Source of the DNA: an uncultured Chromatiaceae bacterium
GTDB lineage: Bacteria > Pseudomonadota > Gammaproteobacteria > Enterobacterales > Alteromonadaceae
Direction of reading: 5' to 3'
NCBI GenBank assembly: GCA_946482615.1
Contig: CAMLSF010000032.1
Span: forward strand, 1 to 27,987
DNA length: 27,987 bases
Part shown: positions 14,831 to 22,775 of the stretch, piece after piece
Position numbering within the stretch: position 1 is the stretch's first letter
Layout: every line of letters begins with the position of its first letter
The notes under the pieces: generated by a model
The model's input: the letters and a program-made list of their open reading frames with translations, nothing else
The model's database searches: none
What the model was told of the DNA's origin: nothing
Program-made: the position numbers and the translations under genes

Positions 14831-17800
14831 ATGAGTCATTGGATAAAAGTGTCTATTGCTCTGCTGGTCCTGATTTTTCTGGCTGTACTTATGGTTGCTC
14901 CCTTTAGTCATAATGTGATCGGTTCGAAGTTTGGAACTCAGAAAGTATGGAAACCTTATGATGGGATGAAACCAGCGCTCCCCGGGCAGCCGGATTACTT
15001 TGCAGTACCCTTTATGCCAGTTTTAGAGTCGCCGCTGAGTGGTGCTATGGCCATTGCCGCCAAAGGGCGGGTTTCTGCCATTTATTACAGTGAGGAAGAC
15101 GCAAAGGTGGTGGAAGTTGCAGCTGAGGCTTTGCGTGATGATATTCAGCGGGTGACAGGGCTGCGGCCAGAGATGAATACTGACTTTCAGGGTGGATCAC
15201 CTGCTATTTTAATCGGTACCTTAGGTCAGAGCCCGCTGATTGATAGCCTGGTGGAGGCTGGCAAGATTGATGTATCCGCTATTCAGGGGAAATGGGAAGC
15301 TTATACTGCCGCAGTGGTCGACAAGCCATTGCCGGGTATTGATCAGGGTCTCATCATCGCAGGGAGTGACCGGCGTGGCACAGCCTTTGGTGTGTTCGGA
15401 TTATCCGAATCGATGGGCGTTTCTCCCTGGCATTTTTGGGGCAGTGTTCCGATACCGAAAAAACCTGCTCTGTATATAGTTGGTAGCCATACCCAGCCAT
15501 CTCCCGGTGTGAAATATCGTGGAATTTTTATCAATGACGAGGACTGGGGTTTCCAGCCCTGGGCTGCGAAAACCTTTGAGCCTGAGGTTGGTAACATAGG
15601 CCCGAAAACTTATGCCAGGGTATTTGAATTACTGTTAAGGCTCTATGGCAACGTGATTTGGCCCGCAATGCACGAGTTTCCGCTAAGAAGCACAGCTTTC
15701 TATGAAATCCCACAGAACAAAATAGTCGCAGACAACTACGCCATTATTATCAGCACTTCCCATCATGAGCCCATGCTGACCAACAGCCACGAGTACGATG
15801 AAGAGATTCAGGGGCCTTATAATTATTGGAGTAATAGTGAGCGTATCTACAGGTTCTGGGAAAAAAGGGTTAAAGAGTCTGCTCACTATGAAAATATCTA
15901 CACTATAGGCATGCGCGGACGCAGCGATGAAGGCATGTTGGCTCCGCATGGGACTACTGCTCAGCAGAAAGCCGCTAAAATTCAGCATGCGATTATTCCG
16001 GATCAAAGACGGATGCTCACTGAGCATGTAGATGCGGACCCTGCAAAAGTGCCACAGATTTTCATTCCTTACAAAGAAAGCCTGGTTCAGTATCAATCAG
16101 GCCTGGAACTGCCTGAGGATGTCACTATTGTTTGGCCGGACGACAATCATGGTTATATTCGCCAGCTCTCCACCCCAGCTGAGAATGCCCGTTCCGGCGG
16201 ATCCGGAGTTTATTATCACCTGCAGTATTGGGGCGTTCCCGGCAGCTATCTTTGGTTTCATAGCACCCCGTTAGGGATGACGCAGTCTGAGATGATGAAA
16301 GCCTGGGATTTTAACGCGAACAAGATTTGGATCAGCAACGTCGGCGATATTAAACCCTACGAGATTGGCACCGACTTCTTGATGCGGCTTGCCCGTAATC
16401 CGGAAGCTTTCCGTAATTTTGACCAGAACACCTACTTTACACAGTGGGCCGAACGTACCTTTGGCGCCAGCTATGCTGATGCTATAGCTGCAGTACTGGA
16501 AAGCTACTTTCGTCTGAATATCATCAAGCGACCTGAGCACCTTGATCTAAACAAAAGCGGCTTCAGTCTGATTCAAAATGGTGATGAAGCACAACAGCGA
16601 CTGAATGCCTTCAACGATATGACTGAGCAGGCCAATACCATCTACGACCAACTTCCGGAAACCCACAGGCCAGCTTTTTACGAGATGGTACTTTATTCAG
16701 TCCGGGCATCTAACCTGATCAATCAAAAGGTACTACAGGCGGAACGAAGCCGGTTATGGGCGAAACAAAAGCGTTCGGCGACCGCAGCTTTGTCCGCTCA
16801 GGTTCACAGTATTTATAAAGCTTTGTTAGCAGAGGTTCGGTTTTACAACGAAGAAAATGCCAACGGCAAATGGAATTACATGGTCAGTCCAATGTCATTG
16901 TCTGCGCTGCCTGTCTGGGCTCATGAAACGCAACGCCCCTGGATCATGCCTGAAACCGGACAGTATCAGCCCTATCCTGACGCGACTTTGGCCGTAGTGG
17001 TTGAGGGGGCAGCTGAACCCCTTGACGCAAATACAGAAGGGGAACTGCCAACCTTTGTCCGAACAGCCAACCCCAGCTATTTTATTGATGTATACAATCA
17101 GGGTGAAGGTGCATTGAGCTGGACAGTTCAAACCAGTGAACCATGGCTTAACTTAAGCCAGGTCAGTGGGGAAGGTGATAGTCGGATCATGGTGAGCATT
17201 GATTGGCAGCAAGTTCCTTATGGCCATGCTGTGCCCGGTTTTATTGTCATCTCGGGGGCTGGAGACGAGCGAAGAGTCAGAGTTCGGGTCTTTAATCCCG
17301 AAGATCTGCAGCTGGCTGAGCTGCCAGAGGCGGTAGAAAACAATGGTCAGGTGACAATAAAAGCGGTCAATTTTGTTGGACGCACCGATCTCACTGATGG
17401 CACAGGCTGGCGTAGGATCGATCAGGCAACAGCGACAGGGGATGGCATGACTGTTTTACCTGTAACATCGCCTGGTGTTAAGCTGGACCGGCTTGCAAAG
17501 GACAGTCCATCTCTGACTTATCAGTTTTATTCGTTCAGCACTGGTCCTGTAACAATATATACCCATTGCCTGCCTACACACAGGATCACTTCGGAGCATC
17601 AGGGGTTACGATATGCAATCTCTCTTAATGGAGATGCCCCCCGAATTGTCGATATTCAGGCCGATGAGTACAAGGGAGCCTGGAGTCGCAACACACTCAG
17701 GGCTGCCGCTATAGGATTAAGCAAGCACGAGATAATCAGTACGGGCTTGCAGAGCATCAAGATTTGGATGGTTGATGCAGGTGTGGTTTTGGACCATATG

Positions 17801-17875
17801 AAGGTGGAGATGACTCAAAAAGTGCCCTCTGAACAAAATGGGATAAAAGAACCAAATGGCAATGACTCACCCTGA
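14831..17875 (+). CDS. Glycoside hydrolase family 115 (xylan alpha-1,2-glucuronidase type)
   Basis: 1014 residues, normal GH115 length. Residues 7-24 are a hydrophobic export segment with no clear signal-peptidase motif, so the enzyme may be membrane-anchored facing the periplasm. An N-terminal alpha/beta domain (about 60-215) is followed by the catalytic barrel (about 228-560) with RGIFINDEDWG (230-240), NVIWPAMHEFP (274-284), SHHEPM (310-315) and IGMRGRSDEGM (359-369), all diagnostic of GH115. A linker domain and the beta-sandwich C-terminal domain (about 830-1000, VTIKAVNFVGR, GDGMTVLP) complete it. GH115 enzymes remove 4-O-methyl-glucuronate from xylan side chains. No other xylan gene, transporter or sugar regulator lies next to it. 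Codon use looks somewhat different by eye from neighbours. The 3' end overlaps the next gene by 20 bp. Confidence 0.93.
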   Translation: MSHWIKVSIALLVLIFLAVLMVAPFSHNVIGSKFGTQKVWKPYDGMKPALPGQPDYFAVPFMPVLESPLSGAMAIAAKGRVSAIYYSEEDAKVVEVAAEALRDDIQRVTGLRPEMNTDFQGGSPAILIGTLGQSPLIDSLVEAGKIDVSAIQGKWEAYTAAVVDKPLPGIDQGLIIAGSDRRGTAFGVFGLSESMGVSPWHFWGSVPIPKKPALYIVGSHTQPSPGVKYRGIFINDEDWGFQPWAAKTFEPEVGNIGPKTYARVFELLLRLYGNVIWPAMHEFPLRSTAFYEIPQNKIVADNYAIIISTSHHEPMLTNSHEYDEEIQGPYNYWSNSERIYRFWEKRVKESAHYENIYTIGMRGRSDEGMLAPHGTTAQQKAAKIQHAIIPDQRRMLTEHVDADPAKVPQIFIPYKESLVQYQSGLELPEDVTIVWPDDNHGYIRQLSTPAENARSGGSGVYYHLQYWGVPGSYLWFHSTPLGMTQSEMMKAWDFNANKIWISNVGDIKPYEIGTDFLMRLARNPEAFRNFDQNTYFTQWAERTFGASYADAIAAVLESYFRLNIIKRPEHLDLNKSGFSLIQNGDEAQQRLNAFNDMTEQANTIYDQLPETHRPAFYEMVLYSVRASNLINQKVLQAERSRLWAKQKRSATAALSAQVHSIYKALLAEVRFYNEENANGKWNYMVSPMSLSALPVWAHETQRPWIMPETGQYQPYPDATLAVVVEGAAEPLDANTEGELPTFVRTANPSYFIDVYNQGEGALSWTVQTSEPWLNLSQVSGEGDSRIMVSIDWQQVPYGHAVPGFIVISGAGDERRVRVRVFNPEDLQLAELPEAVENNGQVTIKAVNFVGRTDLTDGTGWRRIDQATATGDGMTVLPVTSPGVKLDRLAKDSPSLTYQFYSFSTGPVTIYTHCLPTHRITSEHQGLRYAISLNGDAPRIVDIQADEYKGAWSRNTLRAAAIGLSKHEIISTGLQSIKIWMVDAGVVLDHMKVEMTQKVPSEQNGIKEPNGNDSP

Positions 17876-18578
17876 TACAAGGGGCGTTCTGAACGGGCTT
17901 GTGGTGCAAAAGCTGCAAAAACAAAGCCACTGGTTTGCGGCTTTGTCAGCCAGCCAACAGCAGCAGTTGTTAGCTTATGCCAAACCAGTGCAGCTTGAGA
18001 CAGGACAACGTTTATTCAGCCGTGGTGATGAGTTCGATGGCATCTATGTACTGTTGTCCGGCGCTTTGCTGATCGCAGGTGTGCACAGCTCGGGCCGCGA
18101 AGCTTTGCTGACCATAGTGGAAGCCGGCGACTGGATAGGTGAAATTGCGTTGTTTGACCGCAAAGCCCGTACTCATGATGCGACCGCCAGCCTGGCTTGT
18201 CAGTTGCTGCATTTAAATAGTTCAGCTTTGCAGCAATTAGTGCAGCAGGATCCACTCTGGTGGCAACGTTTTGGCCAACTGTTGACTGAAAAAATGCGGC
18301 TGGTGTTTCAGGCGCTGGAAGATATGAGTTTGTTGCCTGCTTCAGTGCGGCTGGCCCGGCGTTTAGTGATGTTATGCCGTTTGCATCAGCAGGATGAACC
18401 TTATCTGATCCCGGTGCAGCAGGAACAACTGGGGCAGTTATTGTCGTTATCCCGCCAGACCATCAATCAGTTATTACAACAGCTGGTGGCGACCGGGGTG
18501 ATCCGCACCAGTTACGCACAAATCGAAGTGCTGGATTTACAGTTACTTAAACAAGCTGCAGAACTGCCGTCAAATTAA
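17856..18578 (+). CDS. Crp/Fnr family transcriptional regulator
   Basis: 240 residues from the ATG at 17856; the ATG at 17862 is an alternative, and neither has a good Shine-Dalgarno. A cyclic-nucleotide-binding-like beta-barrel spans about 28-150 (GQRLFSRGDEFDGIYVLLSGALLIAG, then GREALLTIVEAGDWIGEIALFDRKARTHDA). A winged helix-turn-helix follows (about 165-235) with VQQEQLGQLLSLSRQTINQLLQQLVATGVI. No FNR-type cysteine cluster is visible at the N-terminus, so it is not an oxygen sensor of that kind. The effector is unknown. The 5' end overlaps the GH115 coding sequence by 20 bp in another frame, so it may be translationally coupled, or the overlap may be chance. Target unknown. Confidence 0.88.
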   Translation: MAMTHPDTRGVLNGLVVQKLQKQSHWFAALSASQQQQLLAYAKPVQLETGQRLFSRGDEFDGIYVLLSGALLIAGVHSSGREALLTIVEAGDWIGEIALFDRKARTHDATASLACQLLHLNSSALQQLVQQDPLWWQRFGQLLTEKMRLVFQALEDMSLLPASVRLARRLVMLCRLHQQDEPYLIPVQQEQLGQLLSLSRQTINQLLQQLVATGVIRTSYAQIEVLDLQLLKQAAELPSN

Positions 18579-18656
18579 AATGGCGGATTGTCAGTTAGCC
18601 GACAGAACCGCTTTGTCTTTCTGCTTTAGAGTGGTTTTTTTACGCCGGAGGACCTT

Positions 18657-19148
18657 ATGAAAACCTTAGCAGAGCATTTAATTCAGTACGCCCATTACCA
18701 CAGAGATCAACGTAATATTTACACCCATTTTGCCGGTATCCCACTGATTGTAATTGCGTTATTCAGTTTATTGTCCTTTGAGATAGCAGCTGGTGTCACA
18801 GTCACCCATTTGCTGCTGGTTGGCTCTTTGCTGTTTTATTTCCGTTTAAGCCTGAGTATGGGGCTGGTGATGCTGGGCTTTAGCGCCAGTTGTTATGCGC
18901 TGGCACTGCAACTGGTGGCACTGGACAGCACCACGGCCTGGTTGGGCTGGTCTGTCGCTGTGTTTGTACTGGGTTGGGTTTTGCAATTTATCGGTCATTA
19001 TTTTGAAGGCAAAAAACCTGCTTTTGTCGACGATCTGGTGGGGTTATTGATAGGACCTTTGTTTGTGATGGCCGAGCTACTGTTTTTACTTGGCTTAGCC
19101 AAATCGCTGCAACAGCAAATTGATCAAGGCGCCGGACCTGTGCATTAA
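18657..19148 (+). CDS. DUF962/Mpo1-like membrane protein
   Basis: 163 residues with about four transmembrane segments (24-45, 47-75, 92-112, 120-146). HYHRDQRNIYTHFAGIP at 13-29 and QFIGHYFEGKKPAFVDD at about 111-127 are the histidine-bearing signatures of the DUF962/YGL010w family. Yeast Mpo1 is an iron-dependent dioxygenase of 2-hydroxy fatty acid alpha-oxidation; bacterial members are usually uncharacterised, so activity here is only suggested. The ATG has GGAGG five bases upstream. It stands alone, with 78 bp before and about 100 bp after it. Confidence 0.87.
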   Translation: MKTLAEHLIQYAHYHRDQRNIYTHFAGIPLIVIALFSLLSFEIAAGVTVTHLLLVGSLLFYFRLSLSMGLVMLGFSASCYALALQLVALDSTTAWLGWSVAVFVLGWVLQFIGHYFEGKKPAFVDDLVGLLIGPLFVMAELLFLLGLAKSLQQQIDQGAGPVH

Positions 19149-19257
19149 AGCCAAAGAAGCTTTGTCACGTCGCTTTATTACTAGGCTGACTGGACCAATC
19201 GGCTTACACTAGCCGTATTCTGAACAGTGGTTGTGACAAGCGCAGGAAGTTGTGATT

Positions 19258-20610
19258 GTGGATTTAATACCGGGCCGTGCTGATTTGTGGTTTTTACCTT
19301 TAGGTGGCACAGGCGAAATTGGCATGAACCTGAATTTGTATGGTCATGCCGGTTACTGGCTGATGGTCGATTGTGGTGTGACTTTTAACAGTCCGCTGCA
19401 GCCAAACAGTTCAGAAAAAGCCGATGTAGTGGCGGCCGATCCGGCTTTTATTGCCAGACAGCCGGAACATCTGGCTGGCATTGTCATTACCCATGCCCAT
19501 GAAGATCATATAGGCGCTTTGCCTGCACTTTGGCCCCGTTTCAAATGCCCTGTCTATGCCACAGCTTTTACCGCTGAAATTCTGCGTCGTAAGCTCTCTG
19601 AAGTGGGGCTTTTAGATAAAGTGCCTATCATTGAAGTGAAAACCGGTGACACCAAACATATAGGCCCCTTTGCGGTGCAGTTTCTTGCTATTACCCATTC
19701 TATTCCTGAACCTCATTGCCTGATGATCCGCACTGACGCAGGTTCAGTGTTCCACACAGCTGACTGGAAAATAGACGCAACACCTATGACGGGCAAAGCT
19801 TTTAAGCCCCGGGTGTTTCAGCGTCTAGCCCTGGAGAATGTCACAGCTATGGTCTGTGATTCGACCAATGCCTTGCGTGAAGGTTTTTCTGTGTCGGAAA
19901 ACGACTGTTATCAGGCCTTGTTGCAGGTGATAAGTAAAGCGCAGGGCCGTGTAGTAGTCAGTGGTTTTAGCAGCAATGTCGGACGTTTAATAGCACTGGG
20001 CCGGGTGGCGCATCAAACCGGCCGTTATATAGCGCTTTTGGGCCGATCTTTACAAAATATGGTGGGCGCCGCCCGTGCAACAGGGCACTGGCCTGAGGAT
20101 ATCCAGCTGATCGACGCCAATGATTTAGGTTATTTACCCAAAGCCGAAGTTTTAGTGGTGGCGACCGGCAGTCAGGGTGAACCTAAAGCCACTTTAAGCC
20201 GGTTAGCCGCTGATATGCAGCGGGAGTTGTCGCTGGAAAGTGGTGATTTAGTGATTTTCAGCTCCATTATTATTCCGGGCAATGAAGGCTTTATCGAAAA
20301 GCTGGTACAACAATTTCAGCAACGTGAGATTCACACCTTGCAAAGTCACGACACTGATTTACCTATTCACGTTTCAGGCCACCCGTGCCGTGGCGAGCTG
20401 GAATTATTGTACAGCTGGGTTAAACCTCAAATCGCAGTGCCTGTGCATGGTGAAGCCGCACATATAGAGGCCAATGCCGATGTGGCACGGCAAAGTCTGG
20501 TGCCAATCCAACTGACAGGCCTCAATGGCGATTTGTATGTGCTGTCCCCGGAGCCTCGTATTTATAAACAAGTGGTCAAGACTGGCCGCATTGCGTTGTT
20601 AAGGACCTGA
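19258..20610 (+). CDS. RNase J-like beta-CASP metallo-beta-lactamase hydrolase
   Basis: 450 residues from GTG 19258, chosen because AGGAAG lies eight bases upstream; the in-frame GTG at 19252 is only two bases from it. WFLPLGGTGEIGMN opens the protein, H-A-H-E-D-H at 79-84 is the zinc-binding motif, FHTADWKID carries a metal ligand, and VSGFSSNVGR, ATGSQGEPKATLSR and PVHGEAAHI mark the beta-CASP region of the RNase J group. It is about 100 residues shorter than bacterial RNase J and appears to lack the C-terminal domain, so endo-/5'-exonuclease activity on RNA is plausible but unproven. It overlaps or abuts the next gene (stop TGA, one base, ATG), so the two are likely translated together. 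Confidence 0.85.
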   Translation: MDLIPGRADLWFLPLGGTGEIGMNLNLYGHAGYWLMVDCGVTFNSPLQPNSSEKADVVAADPAFIARQPEHLAGIVITHAHEDHIGALPALWPRFKCPVYATAFTAEILRRKLSEVGLLDKVPIIEVKTGDTKHIGPFAVQFLAITHSIPEPHCLMIRTDAGSVFHTADWKIDATPMTGKAFKPRVFQRLALENVTAMVCDSTNALREGFSVSENDCYQALLQVISKAQGRVVVSGFSSNVGRLIALGRVAHQTGRYIALLGRSLQNMVGAARATGHWPEDIQLIDANDLGYLPKAEVLVVATGSQGEPKATLSRLAADMQRELSLESGDLVIFSSIIIPGNEGFIEKLVQQFQQREIHTLQSHDTDLPIHVSGHPCRGELELLYSWVKPQIAVPVHGEAAHIEANADVARQSLVPIQLTGLNGDLYVLSPEPRIYKQVVKTGRIALLRT

Positions 20611-20611
20611 G

Positions 20612-21778
20612 ATGCAGCTGCAGTGGCTTGATTCTATTAGTAAAGTGGAGGCTGCAGACTGGAATGCTTTATTTCCGCCAGACTACCCTTTTACCCGCCA
20701 TGAGTTTTTACAGGCGCTGGAATCAGGCGGCAGTGTTGGCCAAAGTTCAGGCCGGCAAACCGGCTGGCTGGTGCGGCATTTTGTCGTCTGGCAAGAGGAC
20801 CAACTGATTGCCGCTGTACCTGCTTATCTCAAATTGCATTCTTATGGCGAATACCTGTTCGACTGGTCTTTTGCTGAAGCTTATCAAAACTACGGTTTGG
20901 ACTATTACCCTAAGTTATTGCTGGCTATTCCTTTTACCCCTGCTGAAGGGCCACGTTTGGGGCTGGCCGCTGACGTGGATAAAGCGCAATTGCTGCAATG
21001 GTTAAAGCAGGGCGTTAGTCAGCTCAATCAGGTGCTGCCTTTAAGTCATCTGCAATGCCTGTATGCCGAAACTGGTGATCAGCAGGCTTTTCGTGACGCT
21101 GGTTTTATCGAACGTTTTGATGTGCAGTTTTTATGGGCCAATCAGAACTTTCAGCATTTTGATGATTTTTTGGCTGTGCTGACAGCCCGCAAACGTAAAC
21201 AGATCCGTAAGGAAAGAGCTGCAGTGACAGAGCAGGGCATTGTGCTTAAAACCTTAAGCGGTGCCGATTTGGATTTAGCCTTCTGGCAGCAGTTTTATGG
21301 TTTTTACTGTAGCACCTACCAAAAACGTTCCCGCCATAATGGCTATTTAACAGCGGACACCTTCAGGTTGTGGGGCCAGACTATGGCAAAACAAATTGTG
21401 GTCTTTGCTGCTTTTGCCGATGAAAAAATGCTGGCAGCTTCTTTGTGTTTCCAGTCAGAGACGAGCTTGTATGGCCGTTATTGGGGCTGTGCAGAAGATT
21501 TTAATTTCCTGCATTTTGAATGCTGTTATTACAGCGGCATAGAGTATTGCATCAGGCAGGGACTGCAGTTTTTTGATGCCGGCGCTCAGGGTGAACACAA
21601 ACTACAACGGGGTTTTGCGCCTGTGCTGCGACATGGTTTTTATCACTTTACTGAAAAAGCGCAGCACAAGGCGATCAATGAAGCTATAGCCCGTTACTGC
21701 CTGCAGGAGCAACGGGCTTTAGTCTTGTATCAGCAGGAAGCAGAAGACAGCCTGCCTTTTGCCAACCGGACTGATTAA
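20612..21778 (+). CDS. DUF482/FemAB-like, GNAT-fold acyltransferase family protein
   Basis: 388 residues, cytoplasmic. WNALFPPDYPFTRHEFLQALESGGSV near the N-terminus, FDWSFAEAYQNYGLDYYPKLL and PFTPAEGPRLG near 85-120, RKRKQIRKERAAV near 195, and YGRYWGCAEDFNFLHFECCYYSGIEYCI with GAQGEHKLQRGFAP toward the end are hallmarks of the DUF482 (FemAB-related, GNAT) family. Members are sometimes labelled peptidoglycan biosynthesis/recognition proteins, without firm biochemical proof. Substrate and activity are unknown. It begins one base after the stop of the RNase J-like gene. It converges on yghU with an 11-bp gap. Confidence 0.87.
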   Translation: MQLQWLDSISKVEAADWNALFPPDYPFTRHEFLQALESGGSVGQSSGRQTGWLVRHFVVWQEDQLIAAVPAYLKLHSYGEYLFDWSFAEAYQNYGLDYYPKLLLAIPFTPAEGPRLGLAADVDKAQLLQWLKQGVSQLNQVLPLSHLQCLYAETGDQQAFRDAGFIERFDVQFLWANQNFQHFDDFLAVLTARKRKQIRKERAAVTEQGIVLKTLSGADLDLAFWQQFYGFYCSTYQKRSRHNGYLTADTFRLWGQTMAKQIVVFAAFADEKMLAASLCFQSETSLYGRYWGCAEDFNFLHFECCYYSGIEYCIRQGLQFFDAGAQGEHKLQRGFAPVLRHGFYHFTEKAQHKAINEAIARYCLQEQRALVLYQQEAEDSLPFANRTD

Positions 21779-21789
21779 TCTTTACGTAT

Positions 21790-22635
21790 CTATGCTTTAG
21801 GGATGCTATCAAAATCCGCAGCGCTATGGCGCTCCGGCAGTTGCTCGTGGGCTTCACCCCAGTTGCGATTGACCTTCACTGCGCGTTGTGCTGCAGGGCG
21901 TGCATCAATTTGTTTGGCCCAGCGCTGCAGGTGTTTGTAACTTTGCACATCCAGAAATTCGGCTGCATTGTATATCCGGCCTAATACCAAAGCACCGTAC
22001 CAGGGCCAAATCGCCATATCAGCTATGCTGTAGTCATCACCAGCAACAAATGGATGTTTAGCCAATTGTTGGTCCAACACATCCAGTTGACGTTTGGTTT
22101 CCATCGCATACCTGTTGATAGGGTATTCGTACTTTTCCGGGGCATAAGCGTAAAAATGACCAAAACCGCCGCCAACAAAAGGCGCGCTGCCCATTTGCCA
22201 GAATAGCCAGTTCAGCACTTCAGTGCGTTTGGCCAGATCTTTGGGCAAAAAAGCACCAAACTTTTCAGCCAGATACAACAAAATAGAACCCGACTCAAAG
22301 AGCCGGATGCCAGTGCCCTGATCAAACAAAGCCGGAATTTTACTGTTTGGGTTTACGGCAACAAAACCACTGCCAAACTGGTCGCCGTCCCGAATGCTGA
22401 TCAGCCAGGCATCATAATCTGCCTCTTTAATACCAGCCTCGAGCAGCTCCTCTAAAAGCAGTGTGACTTTGACACCATTGGGTGTGGCCATGGAATACAG
22501 CTGTAAATCATGTTGACCCACAGGCAAGGTTTTGTCATGAGTGGCGCCGGAAACCGGCCTGTTGATACTGGCAAAAGCACCGCCGTTTTGACTGTCCCAG
22601 GTCCAGACTTTAGGTGGGGTATAAGTGTTGCTCAT
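21790..22635 (-). CDS. yghU: YghU-like glutathione-dependent disulfide-bond oxidoreductase
   Basis: 281 residues, near-identical layout to E. coli YghU (about 288). KVWTWDSQNGGAFASINRPV and GATHDKTLPVG match the family's extended N-terminus; a thioredoxin-like domain (about 45-130, SMATPNGVKVTLLLEELLEAG, NPNSKIPAL, ESGSILLYLAEKFG) is followed by the helical GST C-domain (FVAGDDYSIADMAIWPWYG). YghU-type GSTs bind two glutathiones and reduce disulfides such as 2-hydroxyethyl disulfide, acting in thiol/peroxide balance in the cytoplasm. GGGAG is six bases before the ATG. It is divergent from the LRR-kinase gene, with about 140 bp between start codons. Confidence 0.95.
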   Translation of the reverse strand: MSNTYTPPKVWTWDSQNGGAFASINRPVSGATHDKTLPVGQHDLQLYSMATPNGVKVTLLLEELLEAGIKEADYDAWLISIRDGDQFGSGFVAVNPNSKIPALFDQGTGIRLFESGSILLYLAEKFGAFLPKDLAKRTEVLNWLFWQMGSAPFVGGGFGHFYAYAPEKYEYPINRYAMETKRQLDVLDQQLAKHPFVAGDDYSIADMAIWPWYGALVLGRIYNAAEFLDVQSYKHLQRWAKQIDARPAAQRAVKVNRNWGEAHEQLPERHSAADFDSIPKA

Positions 22636-22719
22636 AGCTTCTCCCTTGTGTTTGATGCGTAAAGGCTTCAGTTGATATTGGTTTGCAGTGCTCAGATCTC
22701 AAGGGATAAGGTGCGCCTT

Positions 22720-22748
22720 TTGCCGGATTGAGTTCTGCACTGTACAAT
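22720..22748 (+). promoter_or_regulatory. Candidate sigma-70 promoter of the LRR-kinase gene
   Basis: TTGCCG (22720-22725) and TACAAT (22743-22748) are separated by 17 bp. Transcription would start near 22755, giving a leader of about 20 nt to the ATG at 22776 and excluding an in-frame TTG at 22728 as the start. Confidence 0.55.
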
Positions 22749-22775
22749 CCGGCTTTTTCAGCAGACAGAGTTCTT

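Noticed and set aside
15683..16096. 137-codon minus-strand frame inside GH115
   Set aside because: Antisense to conserved catalytic-barrel sequence; no motif of its own.
22728..22775. TTG start adding 16 codons to the LRR-kinase
   Set aside because: The extension overlaps the predicted promoter -10 (22743-22748) and has no ribosome site; ATG 22776 preferred.
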